Shown here piece after piece: positions 25,833-36,000 of a stretch of 64,000 nucleotides of DNA; the stretch's first letter is position 1, and the number at the start of each line of letters is the position of its first letter. The notes under the pieces are model-generated. The model did no database searches, was not told where the DNA came from, and saw only the letters and a list, made by a program, of their open reading frames with translations. A program made the translations under genes and the position numbers. Location of the stretch: NCBI GenBank assembly GCA_964384025.1, contig CAYLJJ010000012.1, positions 29,042 to 93,041 of the forward strand. Reading direction: 5' to 3'. Origin of the DNA: CAYLJJ01 sp964384025. GTDB lineage: Bacteria > Myxococcota_A > Bradymonadia > UBA7976 > UBA1532.

Positions 25833-28800
25833 CGCTTTTCCCAAGATCCCCCCAAGAGTACACGCCAAGCGGGCTCCCCTGCTCCCTCGCTTAAGCCCCT
25901 CTCCAGGGCTCCGCTGAAGCTGAACTCTCCGAGGAGCCATTCCCCCCCCAGACGCAGAGATAAGCGCTTTGGAGCTACTCCAGGCCATGCCCCGCTCAGC
26001 TCTCCCAGGAGCAGAGGCAGTGAGTCCCCTAGAGAATAGCCCAGTGCCAATGCAGCAGTCAGCTCTGAAGAGATCTCCAGATCATAGAAGCGCTCGTGAG
26101 GGCGATAGCGCCCTCCAAGTTGAGCATAGAATTGGAGCGCCTCAAGCTGAAGCTCTCCAAGGAGTGCACCCCCAAGGCTGAGGCTCTCCTCTCCCTGCCA
26201 GCGCTCCGTTTCGCCTAGAGGTAGGCTCAATGGCAGGGCCAGCGAGAGAGCCCAAGAGTCACGTTTGAGGATCTGACTCTGGAGGAGAAGGCGAGGATCC
26301 CCCGAGTCAAGCTCGGAGAAGGCTTGTCCTTCTGGATCCTTCCCTTGGTTCCAAGCCAGAGGCCAATCTAGACCCAAACGCAGCGCGGGGAGAGGGACCC
26401 AGGCGAGCAGAAGTTGAAGTTGGCTGCTGTGGCGGAGGAGTTCTAGATCCCCCGCGTTCTCTCGTTCAGCCAAGAGGATCCCTCGACTGTGGTGGAGGCT
26501 AAGACCCAGGCGTAGAGCACCCGGCGCGGGGATCGCAGCCCCCTCAACCTCAAAGCCTCCATGCTCTCCCAAACGCGGTCTAAAGCCATCCGCACGAAAC
26601 GCCCTGCTGGAGCAGGGAAGGAGTAGGGAGATCAATAGGAGGAGGAGAGGCCAAACACCTCTCCTGCCAAGCCCTAAGCCCAGAGAGCAGCCACCTCGAA
26701 TGTGAAGCTCAGGCTTTGGTTCTGTCTCTTCTTGGTAATCATCCTCTGGATTCCGAGGGTCGCTCTCCCCTTCATCTAGGGCGCCGTTGCCGTTGCTGTC
26801 TTCAGCCCCATCACTGCGCCCACCTCCATCAGTATCTGGATTGCGGGGATCTGTGCTGCTCTCTGGATCAGCGTCAGGGATAAAGAAGCCCTGTTGGAGA
26901 TCGGTCCCAGGGCTGGGGATCCTACGCCCCATCTCTGTGCCATCAAAGAGGCCATCATTATCACTGTCAGGATCTAGGGCGTCGATCAAACCATCTCCAT
27001 CTGAATCCTCTGCCCCCTCCTCTCCATCGGGGACCCCATCATCATCAGAGTCACTGTCTTCTGGATAGAGGCCGCGAGCCTGTTCATACTCGTCAGAGAG
27101 CCCATCTCCATCACTGTCCAGCTCAGCGCCGTTCTCCTCATCGAACTTCAGAGGATCGCTCTCTCCTGGATCAACTCGACCGTTCCGGTTGAGATCCTCC
27201 TCTCCATCACTGCGCCCATCCCCGTCGCTGTCTCTACGGTGAGGATCTGTGCGGCTCTCAGGATCGAGATCACTTCGAAAGGGGCCTCCTGGAGAGCTGT
27301 CCTCATGGGGCTCCTCCAGCCCCATCTCTAAACCATCAGGGAGCCCATCATTATCGCTGTCTGGATCCAGGGCGTTGGGTAGGCCATCTCCCTCGCTGTC
27401 CTGTAGGCCCTCTTGACCATCAGGAACTCCATCATCATCGGAGTCGGCATCCTCGGGATCGAGACCAGCCCAGTGCTCTACCGCATCAGGCATCCCATCA
27501 TTATCGCTGTCTGGAGCGATATCATCAGAGGGGTCGTTGGGGTCACTCTCTCCTGGGCCGATTTGGCCATCTCCATCACGATCCTCTAAGCCATCGATCA
27601 CCCCCCCCGCATCCGAGTCAGCGAGAAGAGGGCTGGTCACTGTTTCAGGGTCCTGATCAGCGCGAAAAATCCCCCCTTCAGTATCAGGCAAACGGAAACT
27701 CACCCCCAACTCTAAGCCATCAGGCAGCCCATCCCCATCGCTGTCGGGATCAAGGGCATTGATCAAGCCATCCAGATCATGATCCACCCCAAAGTTGGGC
27801 TCGGCGCCATCGGCTAAGCCATCATCGTCACTATCAGCATCAAAAGGATCGCACCCCAACCGCTGCTCGACAAGATCAGGCAGTCCATCCCCATCACTGT
27901 CCAGCTCCCCCGCAGCGTCATCCAGGGGGTCAAGAGGATCGCTCTCTCCAAAACTCAGGGCACCATCTCCATTCAGATCCTCAGCCCCATCTGAAAGCCC
28001 TCCACCATCCGTATCTGTCCGTTGAGGGTCGGTCTGAGTCTCAGGGTCAAGATCGGGACGAAAGCGTCCTCGCCGCCAATCTGTCTCGGTTGGAGGCTCT
28101 ACCAACCCGGACTCCAGGCCGTCAAAGAGGCCATCATTGTCACTGTCGGGATCCAGAGCGGAGATCAGGCCATCATCATCTCTATCTTCAGCCCAGCCGG
28201 GCTCTTCACCATCCAAGAGCCCGTCATCATCACTGTCTCCATCGAAAGGATCCAGAGCATGTTCACGCTCTTGGCGACTGCTCAACCCATCTCCATCGGG
28301 GTCTTGCTCCCAATCATCCTCAGGCCAGAGAGGGTCGCTGCCATCTCTCAGCTCTTGCCCATCATCCGTACCCCCTCCATCTGTGTCGAACATCATCGGA
28401 TCGGTCTCACCGGGGGTTCGTGCACCATCCAGGTTTAGATCCTCTTCTCCATCCCGTAGGCCATCCCCATCAGAATCAGGGTTGAGCGGATCTGTAAGAC
28501 CTTCCAGCTCCAGACCATCCATCAAGCCATCCCCATCGGAGTCTTGATCTCGAGGATTGAGGCCCCACTCCAACTCCAAGCGTCCGCTCAGCCCATCTTC
28601 ATCGATATCAGCGTCTAGATCGTCAAAAGGCTCCAGAGGATTACTGCCATCCTCAAGCTCTCTTCCATCATCTGTCCCTCCTCCATCGGTGTCTGCTCTT
28701 CGAGGATCGCTCTCTCCTGGATCTCGGCGACCGTTTAGGTTGAGATCCTCGACTCCATCCTCCAGGCCATCACCATCGGTATCGGGATTATCTGGATCGG

Positions 28801-28924
28801 TTTCAAACCAGTCCAAAGTTCCATCTCCATCGAGATCTTCCAGCAGATCAGGCAGAGCGTCCCCGTCCCGATCCCCTGGAGTCGGGCTGAGCAAAATAAA
28901 CAGAGAGAGCAGCGAACTGAGCAT
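25829..28924 (-). CDS. TSP3-repeat surface protein fused to a C-terminal beta-barrel-like domain (1031 aa)
   Basis: I choose the ATG at 28924 (GGAGGGTC just upstream), giving a short signal peptide (MLSSLLSLFILLSPTPG). Residues about 18-735 are Asp-rich calcium-binding TSP3 repeats (DSDGDGL, DTDGGG), including four copies of a roughly 130-aa super-repeat anchored on ALDPDSDNDGL at about 390-bp intervals. Residues 744-746 are GGC, followed by Arg-Arg and a hydrophobic segment (WPLLLLLISLLLPCSSRAF), which resembles a MYXO-CTERM-type anchor merged with a second signal sequence. The last 250 residues alternate Leu-rich beta strands (LRLGLSLHHSRGILLAE, ALPLSLPLGETERWQ, YAQLGGRYRPHERFYDL) and look like an outer-membrane barrel. 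I infer a calcium-dependent surface protein. No in-frame start was found that would separate the barrel as its own gene. Confidence 0.82.
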   Translation of the reverse strand: MLSSLLSLFILLSPTPGDRDGDALPDLLEDLDGDGTLDWFETDPDNPDTDGDGLEDGVEDLNLNGRRDPGESDPRRADTDGGGTDDGRELEDGSNPLEPFDDLDADIDEDGLSGRLELEWGLNPRDQDSDGDGLMDGLELEGLTDPLNPDSDGDGLRDGEEDLNLDGARTPGETDPMMFDTDGGGTDDGQELRDGSDPLWPEDDWEQDPDGDGLSSRQEREHALDPFDGDSDDDGLLDGEEPGWAEDRDDDGLISALDPDSDNDGLFDGLESGLVEPPTETDWRRGRFRPDLDPETQTDPQRTDTDGGGLSDGAEDLNGDGALSFGESDPLDPLDDAAGELDSDGDGLPDLVEQRLGCDPFDADSDDDGLADGAEPNFGVDHDLDGLINALDPDSDGDGLPDGLELGVSFRLPDTEGGIFRADQDPETVTSPLLADSDAGGVIDGLEDRDGDGQIGPGESDPNDPSDDIAPDSDNDGMPDAVEHWAGLDPEDADSDDDGVPDGQEGLQDSEGDGLPNALDPDSDNDGLPDGLEMGLEEPHEDSSPGGPFRSDLDPESRTDPHRRDSDGDGRSDGEEDLNRNGRVDPGESDPLKFDEENGAELDSDGDGLSDEYEQARGLYPEDSDSDDDGVPDGEEGAEDSDGDGLIDALDPDSDNDGLFDGTEMGRRIPSPGTDLQQGFFIPDADPESSTDPRNPDTDGGGRSDGAEDSNGNGALDEGESDPRNPEDDYQEETEPKPELHIRGGCSLGLGLGRRGVWPLLLLLISLLLPCSSRAFRADGFRPRLGEHGGFEVEGAAIPAPGALRLGLSLHHSRGILLAERENAGDLELLRHSSQLQLLLAWVPLPALRLGLDWPLAWNQGKDPEGQAFSELDSGDPRLLLQSQILKRDSWALSLALPLSLPLGETERWQGEESLSLGGALLGELQLEALQFYAQLGGRYRPHERFYDLEISSELTAALALGYSLGDSLPLLLGELSGAWPGVAPKRLSLRLGGEWLLGEFSFSGALERGLSEGAGEPAWRVLLGGSWEKR

Positions 28925-28993
28925 GACCCTCCAAGTGGGCTGACATCGATACAGCTTCAAGATAGAGAGTGACATCAACTTTGGGGAAGAGAG

Positions 28994-29758
28994 ATGAAAG
29001 ATCCTGAGGCGATGGATGTGCTCTTGGGGGTGATGGCTCACCTACGAGGCCCTGATGGCTGCCCCTGGGACCGCAAGCAGGACCTTCAAAGTCTGAGGCG
29101 TTGGCTCTTAGAAGAGAGCTATGAAGTCTTGGAAGCGATGGAAGCTGAAGATCCCAATGTTCACCGCGATGAGTTGGGTGATCTGCTCTTTCAGGTGGTC
29201 TTTCAGAGCCGGATCCAAGAGGAGGCAGGACACTTTGACTTCAGCGAGGTGGCGCGAGGCATCAGCGATAAGCTCAAGCGCCGCCATCCCCATGTCTTTG
29301 GAGATCTTGAGATCGAAAATCAGCAGGCTCTGCGCGCGATCTGGTCCTCGATCAAGCAGCAGGAGGGGCGCAAGAGCGCGATTGACGGTGTTCCCCGCGC
29401 CGCTCCGGCTCTGTTGAGAGCTTTTCGGGTGAGCGCTAAGGCTGCTGCGGTTGGCTTTGATTGGAAGTCCAGCGAGGGGGTTTGGAGGAAATTTGACGAA
29501 GAGCGTGCTGAGTTAAGAGAAGCTCTAGAGCGAGGGAGCAGAGAGGAGCAAGAGGAGGAGATGGGGGATCTCCTCTTCACCCTCGCCAACCTCTGCCGTC
29601 ATCTACAACTTGATCCTGAGGCGGCGTTGAGGCGAGCAGTGAAGAAATTTGAGCGTCGTTTTCGAAGGATGGAGGCGCGGGCAGAACTGAGAGGCCTCTC
29701 TGCTGAGGCCCTGGAGGCGCTTTGGCTTCAGAGCAAGGAGGAGCTTAGCTCTTCTTGA
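28994..29758 (+). CDS. mazG: MazG nucleoside triphosphate pyrophosphohydrolase
   Basis: A 254-aa protein with the classic N-terminal MazG motif GPDGCPWDRKQDLQSLRRWL, the metal-binding pairs EESYEVLEA and DELGDLLFQVVF, and a second MazG unit (EEEMGDLLFTLANLCRHL) near residues 185-205. The family hydrolyses (d)NTPs to the monophosphate and pyrophosphate in the cytosol, with roles in nucleotide-pool cleaning and stress responses. The ATG at 28994 has GGGGAAGAG 3 nt upstream. It is divergent from the TSP3 gene (69 bp between chosen starts) and overlaps the stop of the convergent FHA gene by 14 bp. Length and motifs are normal for two-domain MazG. Confidence 0.95.
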   Translation: MKDPEAMDVLLGVMAHLRGPDGCPWDRKQDLQSLRRWLLEESYEVLEAMEAEDPNVHRDELGDLLFQVVFQSRIQEEAGHFDFSEVARGISDKLKRRHPHVFGDLEIENQQALRAIWSSIKQQEGRKSAIDGVPRAAPALLRAFRVSAKAAAVGFDWKSSEGVWRKFDEERAELREALERGSREEQEEEMGDLLFTLANLCRHLQLDPEAALRRAVKKFERRFRRMEARAELRGLSAEALEALWLQSKEELSSS

Positions 29759-31502
29759 AGATCAGGGGATATTGAACGGTGACCATGCCGCCACCCTTGG
29801 GGGGTGGGAAGATCCAACGCTTGATCTTGCGCATCAGGCAGGACTCCACGACGCGGTTGTTCATACTGGACTCTTGGATGGAGGAGGCGAGGACACTGCC
29901 ATCTCCTCCGATGATGAACTTGACGACGATCTTACCGTTGAGATCTCGTTTTAGATTCAGCTGTTTCTCGTAGCAGTAGCGGTACTCATTGCGGTGCCGA
30001 CGGATGACTCGCCTGATCTCCTCCTTCTCTAAGGAGCCCTTGATCACTGGAGGCTTAGGGATGATTTTGGGACCCTTGAGCTTCCTCTCGATCGACTTAC
30101 GGCGGGGGGCATATATTGAAGGCCTCGGCGAGCCTTTGAGGCCTCGAAGGCCTCGTGTTGGCCAGGGGACACCGACAGAGTGTTCACCAGGCATCCCACC
30201 TCCACGACCCACTCCAGCGACCCCGATACCATATCCATGTTGCGTCCCTGTTCGCTCACCAAACATATCCCCCAAGGCGGTCAAAGCCTCCCCCCCAGCG
30301 CTGCGCTGCTCTGTTCCCCAGACCGTAGCCATCTCCTGCTCTAGACCCTCAAAGGCGGCTTCAGCGGTGGCGATGGCCTGTTGCCGTGCCCGCTCTCGGG
30401 CCAGCTTGATCTCCTCTTGGTCCTCTTTACCTTTGAGTTCCAACCGCCCACGCTTTTGTACCGCCTTAGGGTGCCCCAAGCTGCCCTCATCCCCTGAAGC
30501 AGCAGGCGCTTCCTCCTCGTCGATCTCTCCGAAGATATCCACCAACTTCTCCTGTGGGCTTTGCTCCTCAGGTATAAAGAGGAGTTCGCTGAAGCGATCT
30601 GGGGTCTCAAAACGATCCAGAGAGAGGCTGTTCATCTCCTGAGGCATACTCTGCACGATCAGAAAGAAGAGCCCGTGTAGGAACCCAGCGAACAGCAGGA
30701 AGAGGATCTGTTGAGCATCCATCAACTCCAGAGGAGAACCTCGCTCAACGGAAGGAGCCTGGTTCACTGAGTTCAACAGGATCTTAAACTCTCCAAAGCT
30801 CAGACGACACCGGCCCCCAGGAGGGAGGAGCAGGCTCTCGCTCTCTTTGAGTTGAGAGCGCCTCAACATTCCAGCCTCTCGGAGCTGCTTAAGACCGTAG
30901 ATCTCAGCGCCAATCATCACCTCAGCTTGACTCCCCCGGGGCAGGTTGAGCAGCGGTCCTTCAGGCTGCCACTCTGCGATGGGGTAGAGATCCTGAGGCA
31001 GCAGGGTTGGATCGATAAACTGATCAGCTTTGGGAGATTCCCCCAGGGTGAAAGCTCCTGGAGTGCTGATATGTTGCGCTTTGATCACCGAGCTGCCCCA
31101 GAGTACAAGAACCTCCAGGCTCTGAGGGCCGCCCTCCAGTTCTTCCTCATCTGGGGGGAGGGTAAAGCGTCGAGGAGGTGCATCTTGAGCCGCAAGGCTG
31201 ACCTTCACCTGTGCTGCTCCAAACTGAAGCTGATCTCCAGCCTTAAGGCTCGCCTTGGAGATCTGCGCACCATTGAGGTATGTACCGCGTTGGCTTCCCA
31301 GATCGAGAATCTCCACCTCGGTGGGGCTCTTGACTTCGATGAGCGCGTGGATGCGAGAGACTCCTTCATCTTTGATGCAGAGCTGAGCGCTGTTGAGTGT
31401 CCCCACCTTGATGCGTGGTCCCATCAGGAGTTCTGTTCGCTTGAGCTGGGAGCCTGTATAGATCTCAAACTTGAGGGTGACCTGCTTATTTTGGCTCTGC
31501 AT
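29745..31502 (-). CDS. Second FHA / TM / AgmX-PglI C-terminal protein (585 aa)
   Basis: A paralogue of the protein at 14070-15860 along its whole length. I choose the ATG at 31502 because the product then begins MQSQNKQVTLKFEIYTGSQL, aligning with MDTGKTPIKFDIYEGAEL, and GGAG lies 8 nt upstream; 31547 would add 15 unaligned residues. The FHA domain (about 25-95) has VGT where Gly-Arg is expected but keeps GVSRIHALIE. The TM helix is about 262-283 (ILFLLFAGFLHGLFFLIVQS), followed by a shorter Gly-rich stretch and the C-terminal domain (IRRHRNEYRYCYEKQLN, VVESCL, RWIFPPPKGGG). Family knowledge: a cytoplasmic FHA and a periplasmic TonB-like arm. It sits alone rather than in an operon of TPR genes, so it may be an alternative coupling protein for the same machine (inference). 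Confidence 0.87.
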   Translation of the reverse strand: MQSQNKQVTLKFEIYTGSQLKRTELLMGPRIKVGTLNSAQLCIKDEGVSRIHALIEVKSPTEVEILDLGSQRGTYLNGAQISKASLKAGDQLQFGAAQVKVSLAAQDAPPRRFTLPPDEEELEGGPQSLEVLVLWGSSVIKAQHISTPGAFTLGESPKADQFIDPTLLPQDLYPIAEWQPEGPLLNLPRGSQAEVMIGAEIYGLKQLREAGMLRRSQLKESESLLLPPGGRCRLSFGEFKILLNSVNQAPSVERGSPLELMDAQQILFLLFAGFLHGLFFLIVQSMPQEMNSLSLDRFETPDRFSELLFIPEEQSPQEKLVDIFGEIDEEEAPAASGDEGSLGHPKAVQKRGRLELKGKEDQEEIKLARERARQQAIATAEAAFEGLEQEMATVWGTEQRSAGGEALTALGDMFGERTGTQHGYGIGVAGVGRGGGMPGEHSVGVPWPTRGLRGLKGSPRPSIYAPRRKSIERKLKGPKIIPKPPVIKGSLEKEEIRRVIRRHRNEYRYCYEKQLNLKRDLNGKIVVKFIIGGDGSVLASSIQESSMNNRVVESCLMRKIKRWIFPPPKGGGMVTVQYPLIFKKS

Positions 31503-31727
31503 GATTGAGTCTCCATTAATCGTTGGCTCATCGAACCATCGGTTCACGACGATATTTTAGTAGATTTGTTTGGTGGATTTACATTCTATGTAGGTGTTTG
31601 TGACGCAAACATGGCAAATTTGTCGACTGCCATTCACAGTCAATCTGTTATAATGCGATGTTGAAATGTTTTTCAGTCTTGAACTGCCGCCTTCGACAGG
31701 GCGACTAAAGGAAGGTTCCCCTGGATT
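31503..31727. other. AT-rich 225-bp intergenic region
   Basis: No gene. It must carry the promoter of the leftward FHA gene and the end of the leftward glycosyltransferase transcript. A TATAAT at 31649-31654 faces right, towards a convergent gene, and has no -35 at proper spacing. On the minus strand TTGACT and TTGCGT boxes occur without a good -10. No regulatory call can be supported. Confidence 0.3.
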
Positions 31728-32939
31728 TTAAAACTTTTCAGGCCCTCTTGTAGAGCCCCTCCCCGCCTCCACTATACGACCTTTCCAGATCGCACCTCGA
31801 CCACTCTGGATACGCCAAGCGCTGTTCCAGAAGAGGAGGATCACAATGAGCATCCCCAGCGGGAAGGTCCAGAAGAGACCCCATCTATAGCCATTTATAT
31901 GGTGTCCCAAAGCGTCCAGGGCGAAGATGATCCCCACAGTGACCGCCTCTAGGACGAGGGGGAGCAGCGGCGGAGCGCCGCCCAGAGCCAGGAGCAACAG
32001 GTTCTTAGCCAAGAGGAGGAAAGGCAACAGAGAAAAAAGGCTGAGGAAGAAGCTCACCCAAAAGATCAGACTCCAACGATACTCTAGAGCAGGAAAGAGA
32101 TTCTTGCTCCAACCCTCCCAGATCTCTCCCAGGCTGCTGTACATTCGACAGGAGAAGACCCCCGGGCCAAAGTAGAGACGGTAAGCGATCCCCTCCGCCT
32201 TGGCACGCTTGGCGAAGTCAACATCATCAAGAACGCTGCTCTTGATGGACTCATGTCCTCCTAAGCGATCATAGGCGCTGCGCTTGAAGAGCAAACACTG
32301 GCCGTTAGCAAGGGCGCGTGGGCTCTCGGGATCATTGACCTCTTTTAGAGGGTTCCCCGCCGCGATGACCGCGCCCATACGGGTCTGAATGACTCGTTCC
32401 CAGAAGCTCTCCACTTTCAAGCGCCCCAGCGCGGAGGCCATCTCTGCTCCCTGTTGGATGGCTCGCCCTAAGAGGCGCTGAGGTCCCAGAGGATCAATCC
32501 GTACGTCAGCGTCTAAGAAAAGCAACCACTCTCCGCTGGTGCCTGCCTGGGCTCGATGCAGCGCGTGGGGCTTGCCTAACCAGCCCTCAGGCAGCTCCAC
32601 TCCCTGGAGAATCTTAAGGCGAGGCTCCTCAGCAGCGAGGCGCGCTAAGATCTCTCCGGTCGTGTCGCTAGAGCGATCATCCAGGACCACAACTTCCATC
32701 TCTCCAGGCCACTCTACCGCAAAGACCGCCTCCAGGCAGGCTTCGATATGTGCCTCTTCATCACGAGCCGGAATGACTATAGAGAGGAAGGGTGGTAAAG
32801 CGAGCGTGTCAGGCTGGCAGCTCGCATCAAGGCGCCACTCAGCAGGGGTGTCATCTCCCCGCAGCATTTTGAGGAGGTTGATGAACCAGCCCAGGAGAAG
32901 TAAACTCAAGCCAAAAAGAGAAAGCCAGTAGAGAAACAA
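31728..32939 (-). CDS. Family 2 glycosyltransferase, membrane-bound (HpnB/CrtQ-like)
   Basis: A 403-aa protein with an N-terminal TM helix (residues about 3-24, LSLFGLSLLLLGWFINLL), a GT-A catalytic domain (about 50-270) carrying LSIVIPARDEEAHIEACLEA, VVLDDRSSDTT and the DXD metal motif FLDADV, the acceptor-side motif KSSVLDDVDFAKRAK, and about four C-terminal TM helices (about 285-385). This is the layout of the HpnB/CrtQ-type GT2 enzymes that transfer a sugar to a membrane lipid such as a hopanoid or carotenoid on the cytoplasmic face. The acceptor cannot be told from sequence; no hopanoid or carotenoid gene lies nearby. Confidence 0.88.
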   Translation of the reverse strand: MFLYWLSLFGLSLLLLGWFINLLKMLRGDDTPAEWRLDASCQPDTLALPPFLSIVIPARDEEAHIEACLEAVFAVEWPGEMEVVVLDDRSSDTTGEILARLAAEEPRLKILQGVELPEGWLGKPHALHRAQAGTSGEWLLFLDADVRIDPLGPQRLLGRAIQQGAEMASALGRLKVESFWERVIQTRMGAVIAAGNPLKEVNDPESPRALANGQCLLFKRSAYDRLGGHESIKSSVLDDVDFAKRAKAEGIAYRLYFGPGVFSCRMYSSLGEIWEGWSKNLFPALEYRWSLIFWVSFFLSLFSLLPFLLLAKNLLLLALGGAPPLLPLVLEAVTVGIIFALDALGHHINGYRWGLFWTFPLGMLIVILLFWNSAWRIQSGRGAIWKGRIVEAGRGSTRGPEKF

Positions 32940-33065
32940 GAGCGCCTCCTGTCGCTGTGAGAGCGGCAGTTTATCGAGAGGAGCCGGGTTTCGCTAAAGC
33001 AGACTGGCATGTTTTGGGCTTTCTCTCTTATCCTGCCGCCCCAAAGAGCCTTGAAGGAGATGGGG

Positions 33066-36000
33066 ATGTCCCGGTTTTTTCTGATCTTTGCGCTTCTTGT
33101 CTTGGGCGCCTGCAATGATGGCAGCGGTAGCGCTGAGACAGAGGATGTGAGCACCGAAGACAGGGGCCTTCATGAAGCGGGCGCCCTGAGAGAGGGGGGC
33201 ATCGACGCTGAGGTAGAACCCAGCGGTCCCGCTTGTAGCGATTTCAGAGACAATGACGGAGATGGCCTCATCGATGAGCAGGACCCTGGCTGTGAAGGCC
33301 CTGATGATGATGATGAGGGGGAGATCCCTCAGTGTGCCGATGGGATCGACAACGACTTCGATAACCTAACTGATTATCCAGATGATCCCGGTTGTGGCTC
33401 CGCTGTAGATGAGGATGAGTTCAACGCCCCCATCACCCCTCAATGCAATGATGGTCTGGACAATGATCGGGATGGGGTGGTGGATGAGAGCGATCCAGGC
33501 TGCGCCTCGGTCGCTGATGGAGATGAGGGGGATGAAAACTCCGAGAACCCCACAGAGTGCTGGGACGGGGTCGACAACGATGAGGATAATATCATCGATT
33601 TCCCGATGGAGCCTGGCTGTGCAGCAGCGGGAGACACCAGCGAAGCGGATCCACCAGTCGCGCCCGCCTGTGCTGATGGAGAGGACAATGATGAGGATGG
33701 TCGCATCGACTACCCTGATGATCCCGGTTGTGCTTCCATCGGAGATCGCGATGAGCTGGATAAGGAGGTGACTCCAGAGTGCAGCGACGGGCAGGATAAC
33801 GATCGGGATGGCAAGATCGACTATCCCGATGATGAGGGCTGTGAAGCTGCATCAGACTTCAACGAGCGGGGTTCTTGCCGAGATGTTTATGATCCCCCCC
33901 AGGCTCTGAACGGAGTCCCCATTTTCCTGGACACCTCCCGAGGAGTCTTTGAAGCTCGAGGGAGTTGTGGAGGTCGTGGTTCTCCTGAGTCTGTCGTTCG
34001 TTACCATCTCGACAAAGCGGTGGAAGCTCTAGAGATCAGCACTCGAGGGGCCACTGAAGTACCCACTACTCTCTATATGCGCCGCAACTACTGCCTCTCT
34101 CGCGGCGCGGAGGTGGCATGTCAACGTGAAGAGGAGTACCCCGAGGTCCCAGGTCACATGCTGCGCATCCCTCACGTCAACCCTGGAGATTACTTCATAT
34201 TCGTTGATGGTGTAGCGGGCATCGGCGGTCCGGTAGAGCTGACAGTTTACGAGATCCCGATGGCTGAATGCCTCAACCGGGAGGATGATGATGAGGATGG
34301 CCTCACCGACTACCCCAATGATCCCGGCTGTGAGTCTCCCGATGATCGAGACGAGACCAGCTTGGAGCCTCTCCCCGCCTGCTTCAATGATGAGGATGAT
34401 GATCAAGATGGGGAGATCGATTACCCCAATGATCCTGGCTGCCTGAGCGCCTCAGGACAGAGCGAGATCGACGCCTGTGGCGATGGAGTGCCCTATCAGG
34501 AGTATTTCGAAGGAGAGCCTTACTTCGATGGAGATACCTCAGGCGAGGAGGCATCAGAGGCACATGAGGGCAGCTGTGGGGGAGATCGAGGCGCTGAGCA
34601 GCTTATCTACTATCACAACCCCTATAATGCTCGTCTCACCCTGAGCAGCGCGCACCCTCAAACACAGACTCCTGTGACCCTCTATGTACGGCGGACCTGT
34701 GATGACCCCAACAGCGAGTTGGGCTGTGATGATGGCCGCCGCGCAGGCAGCGACTACGGCCGCATCGTCTTAGAGCGAGGATCCCCTGGAGATTACTGGA
34801 TCATCGTAGATACCAGCCGAGGCGTAGGTGGTCCTTTCCGCCTGAGTATTGAGGCTGAACGCCTCGATCCCGCCTGTGGCGATGGTCGCGACAACGATGG
34901 GGATGGAGAGGTGGATGCTGATGATCCAGGCTGCGAGAGTCTAGAAGATGAAGATGAGGCTGGAGAGGGCAACCCTGAGGCGCTTTGTCAAAACGGTATC
35001 GATGATGATGATGATGGCCTGATCGACTACCCTTATGATCCAGGTTGTGTTGCTCACGGTGACTTTGATGAGCAGGATCCAGTGGAGCCTGAGCTGGCCC
35101 CTGCCTGCTTCAACACCCTAGATGATGATGAGGATGGGGAGATCGACTTCCCTTGGGATCCAGGCTGCCTCAACGCAGCTGATACGGATGAGACCGACCC
35201 CCGCCGAGATTCTCAGTGCCACAACCGCATGGATGATGACCATGATGGCCTCACTGACTTCCCCTATGATCCGGGCTGTCACTCCTTTGGTGATCTTCGT
35301 GAGGAGGGTGAGGGCAACTCAAACTGCTCCAACGGTGAGGATGATGATGGAGATGGCCGGATCGATTACCCCTTCGATCCAGGCTGCTTCGCTGCTGGAG
35401 ACAATGATGAGAGCGATCCAGATCCGCTGCCTGCCTGCAGCAATGGCCTCAATGATGATGGTGAAGAAGATGAGTTGATCGACTTCCCCTATGATCCAGG
35501 CTGTGTCTCCGCCGCCCATGAGAGCGAGGAGAACTCACGTATCACTCCAGCCTGTTTCAACGGTCGTGATGATGATCGCGATGGACGCACAGATTTCCCC
35601 GACGATCCCGGTTGTCAATTCGCGGGAGACTCTGATGAGCGCAACGAGGGCCCCACCTTGCCTCGCTGCTCCGACGGAGTGGACAATGACGCCGACAACT
35701 TTATCGACCTAGAGGATCTGGGCTGTGGTGGCCCCGAGGATGATGATGAGACCGATCCCGAGGATATTCCAGAGTGTGCGAACGGCGTGGACGATGATGA
35801 GGATGGTTTGGTGGACTGGCCTGAGGATCCAGGCTGCGAGACACGAGGAGATCTCCTGGAGGGCCTCTTCTGTCGTGAAGAGACAGAGCTGACATTGCTC
35901 TCTGAGAATGGAGAGGTCCAGGCTGAGACTCAAGAGGGAGAGCCAGATCTCTATAGCTCAAACTGCGGCGGCGCGGGAGCTCCTGAGCGAGTCTATCGCT

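Noticed and set aside
26776..28943. Ser/Pro-rich plus-strand frames across the TSP3 gene and regular repeats suggestive of CRISPR
   Set aside because: The periodicity is explained by TSP3 calcium-binding repeats on the minus strand; there are no conserved direct repeats with unique spacers.
31620..31654. Rightward promoter with TATAAT at 31649
   Set aside because: It faces a convergent gene and the only -35-like box is 23 bp away.
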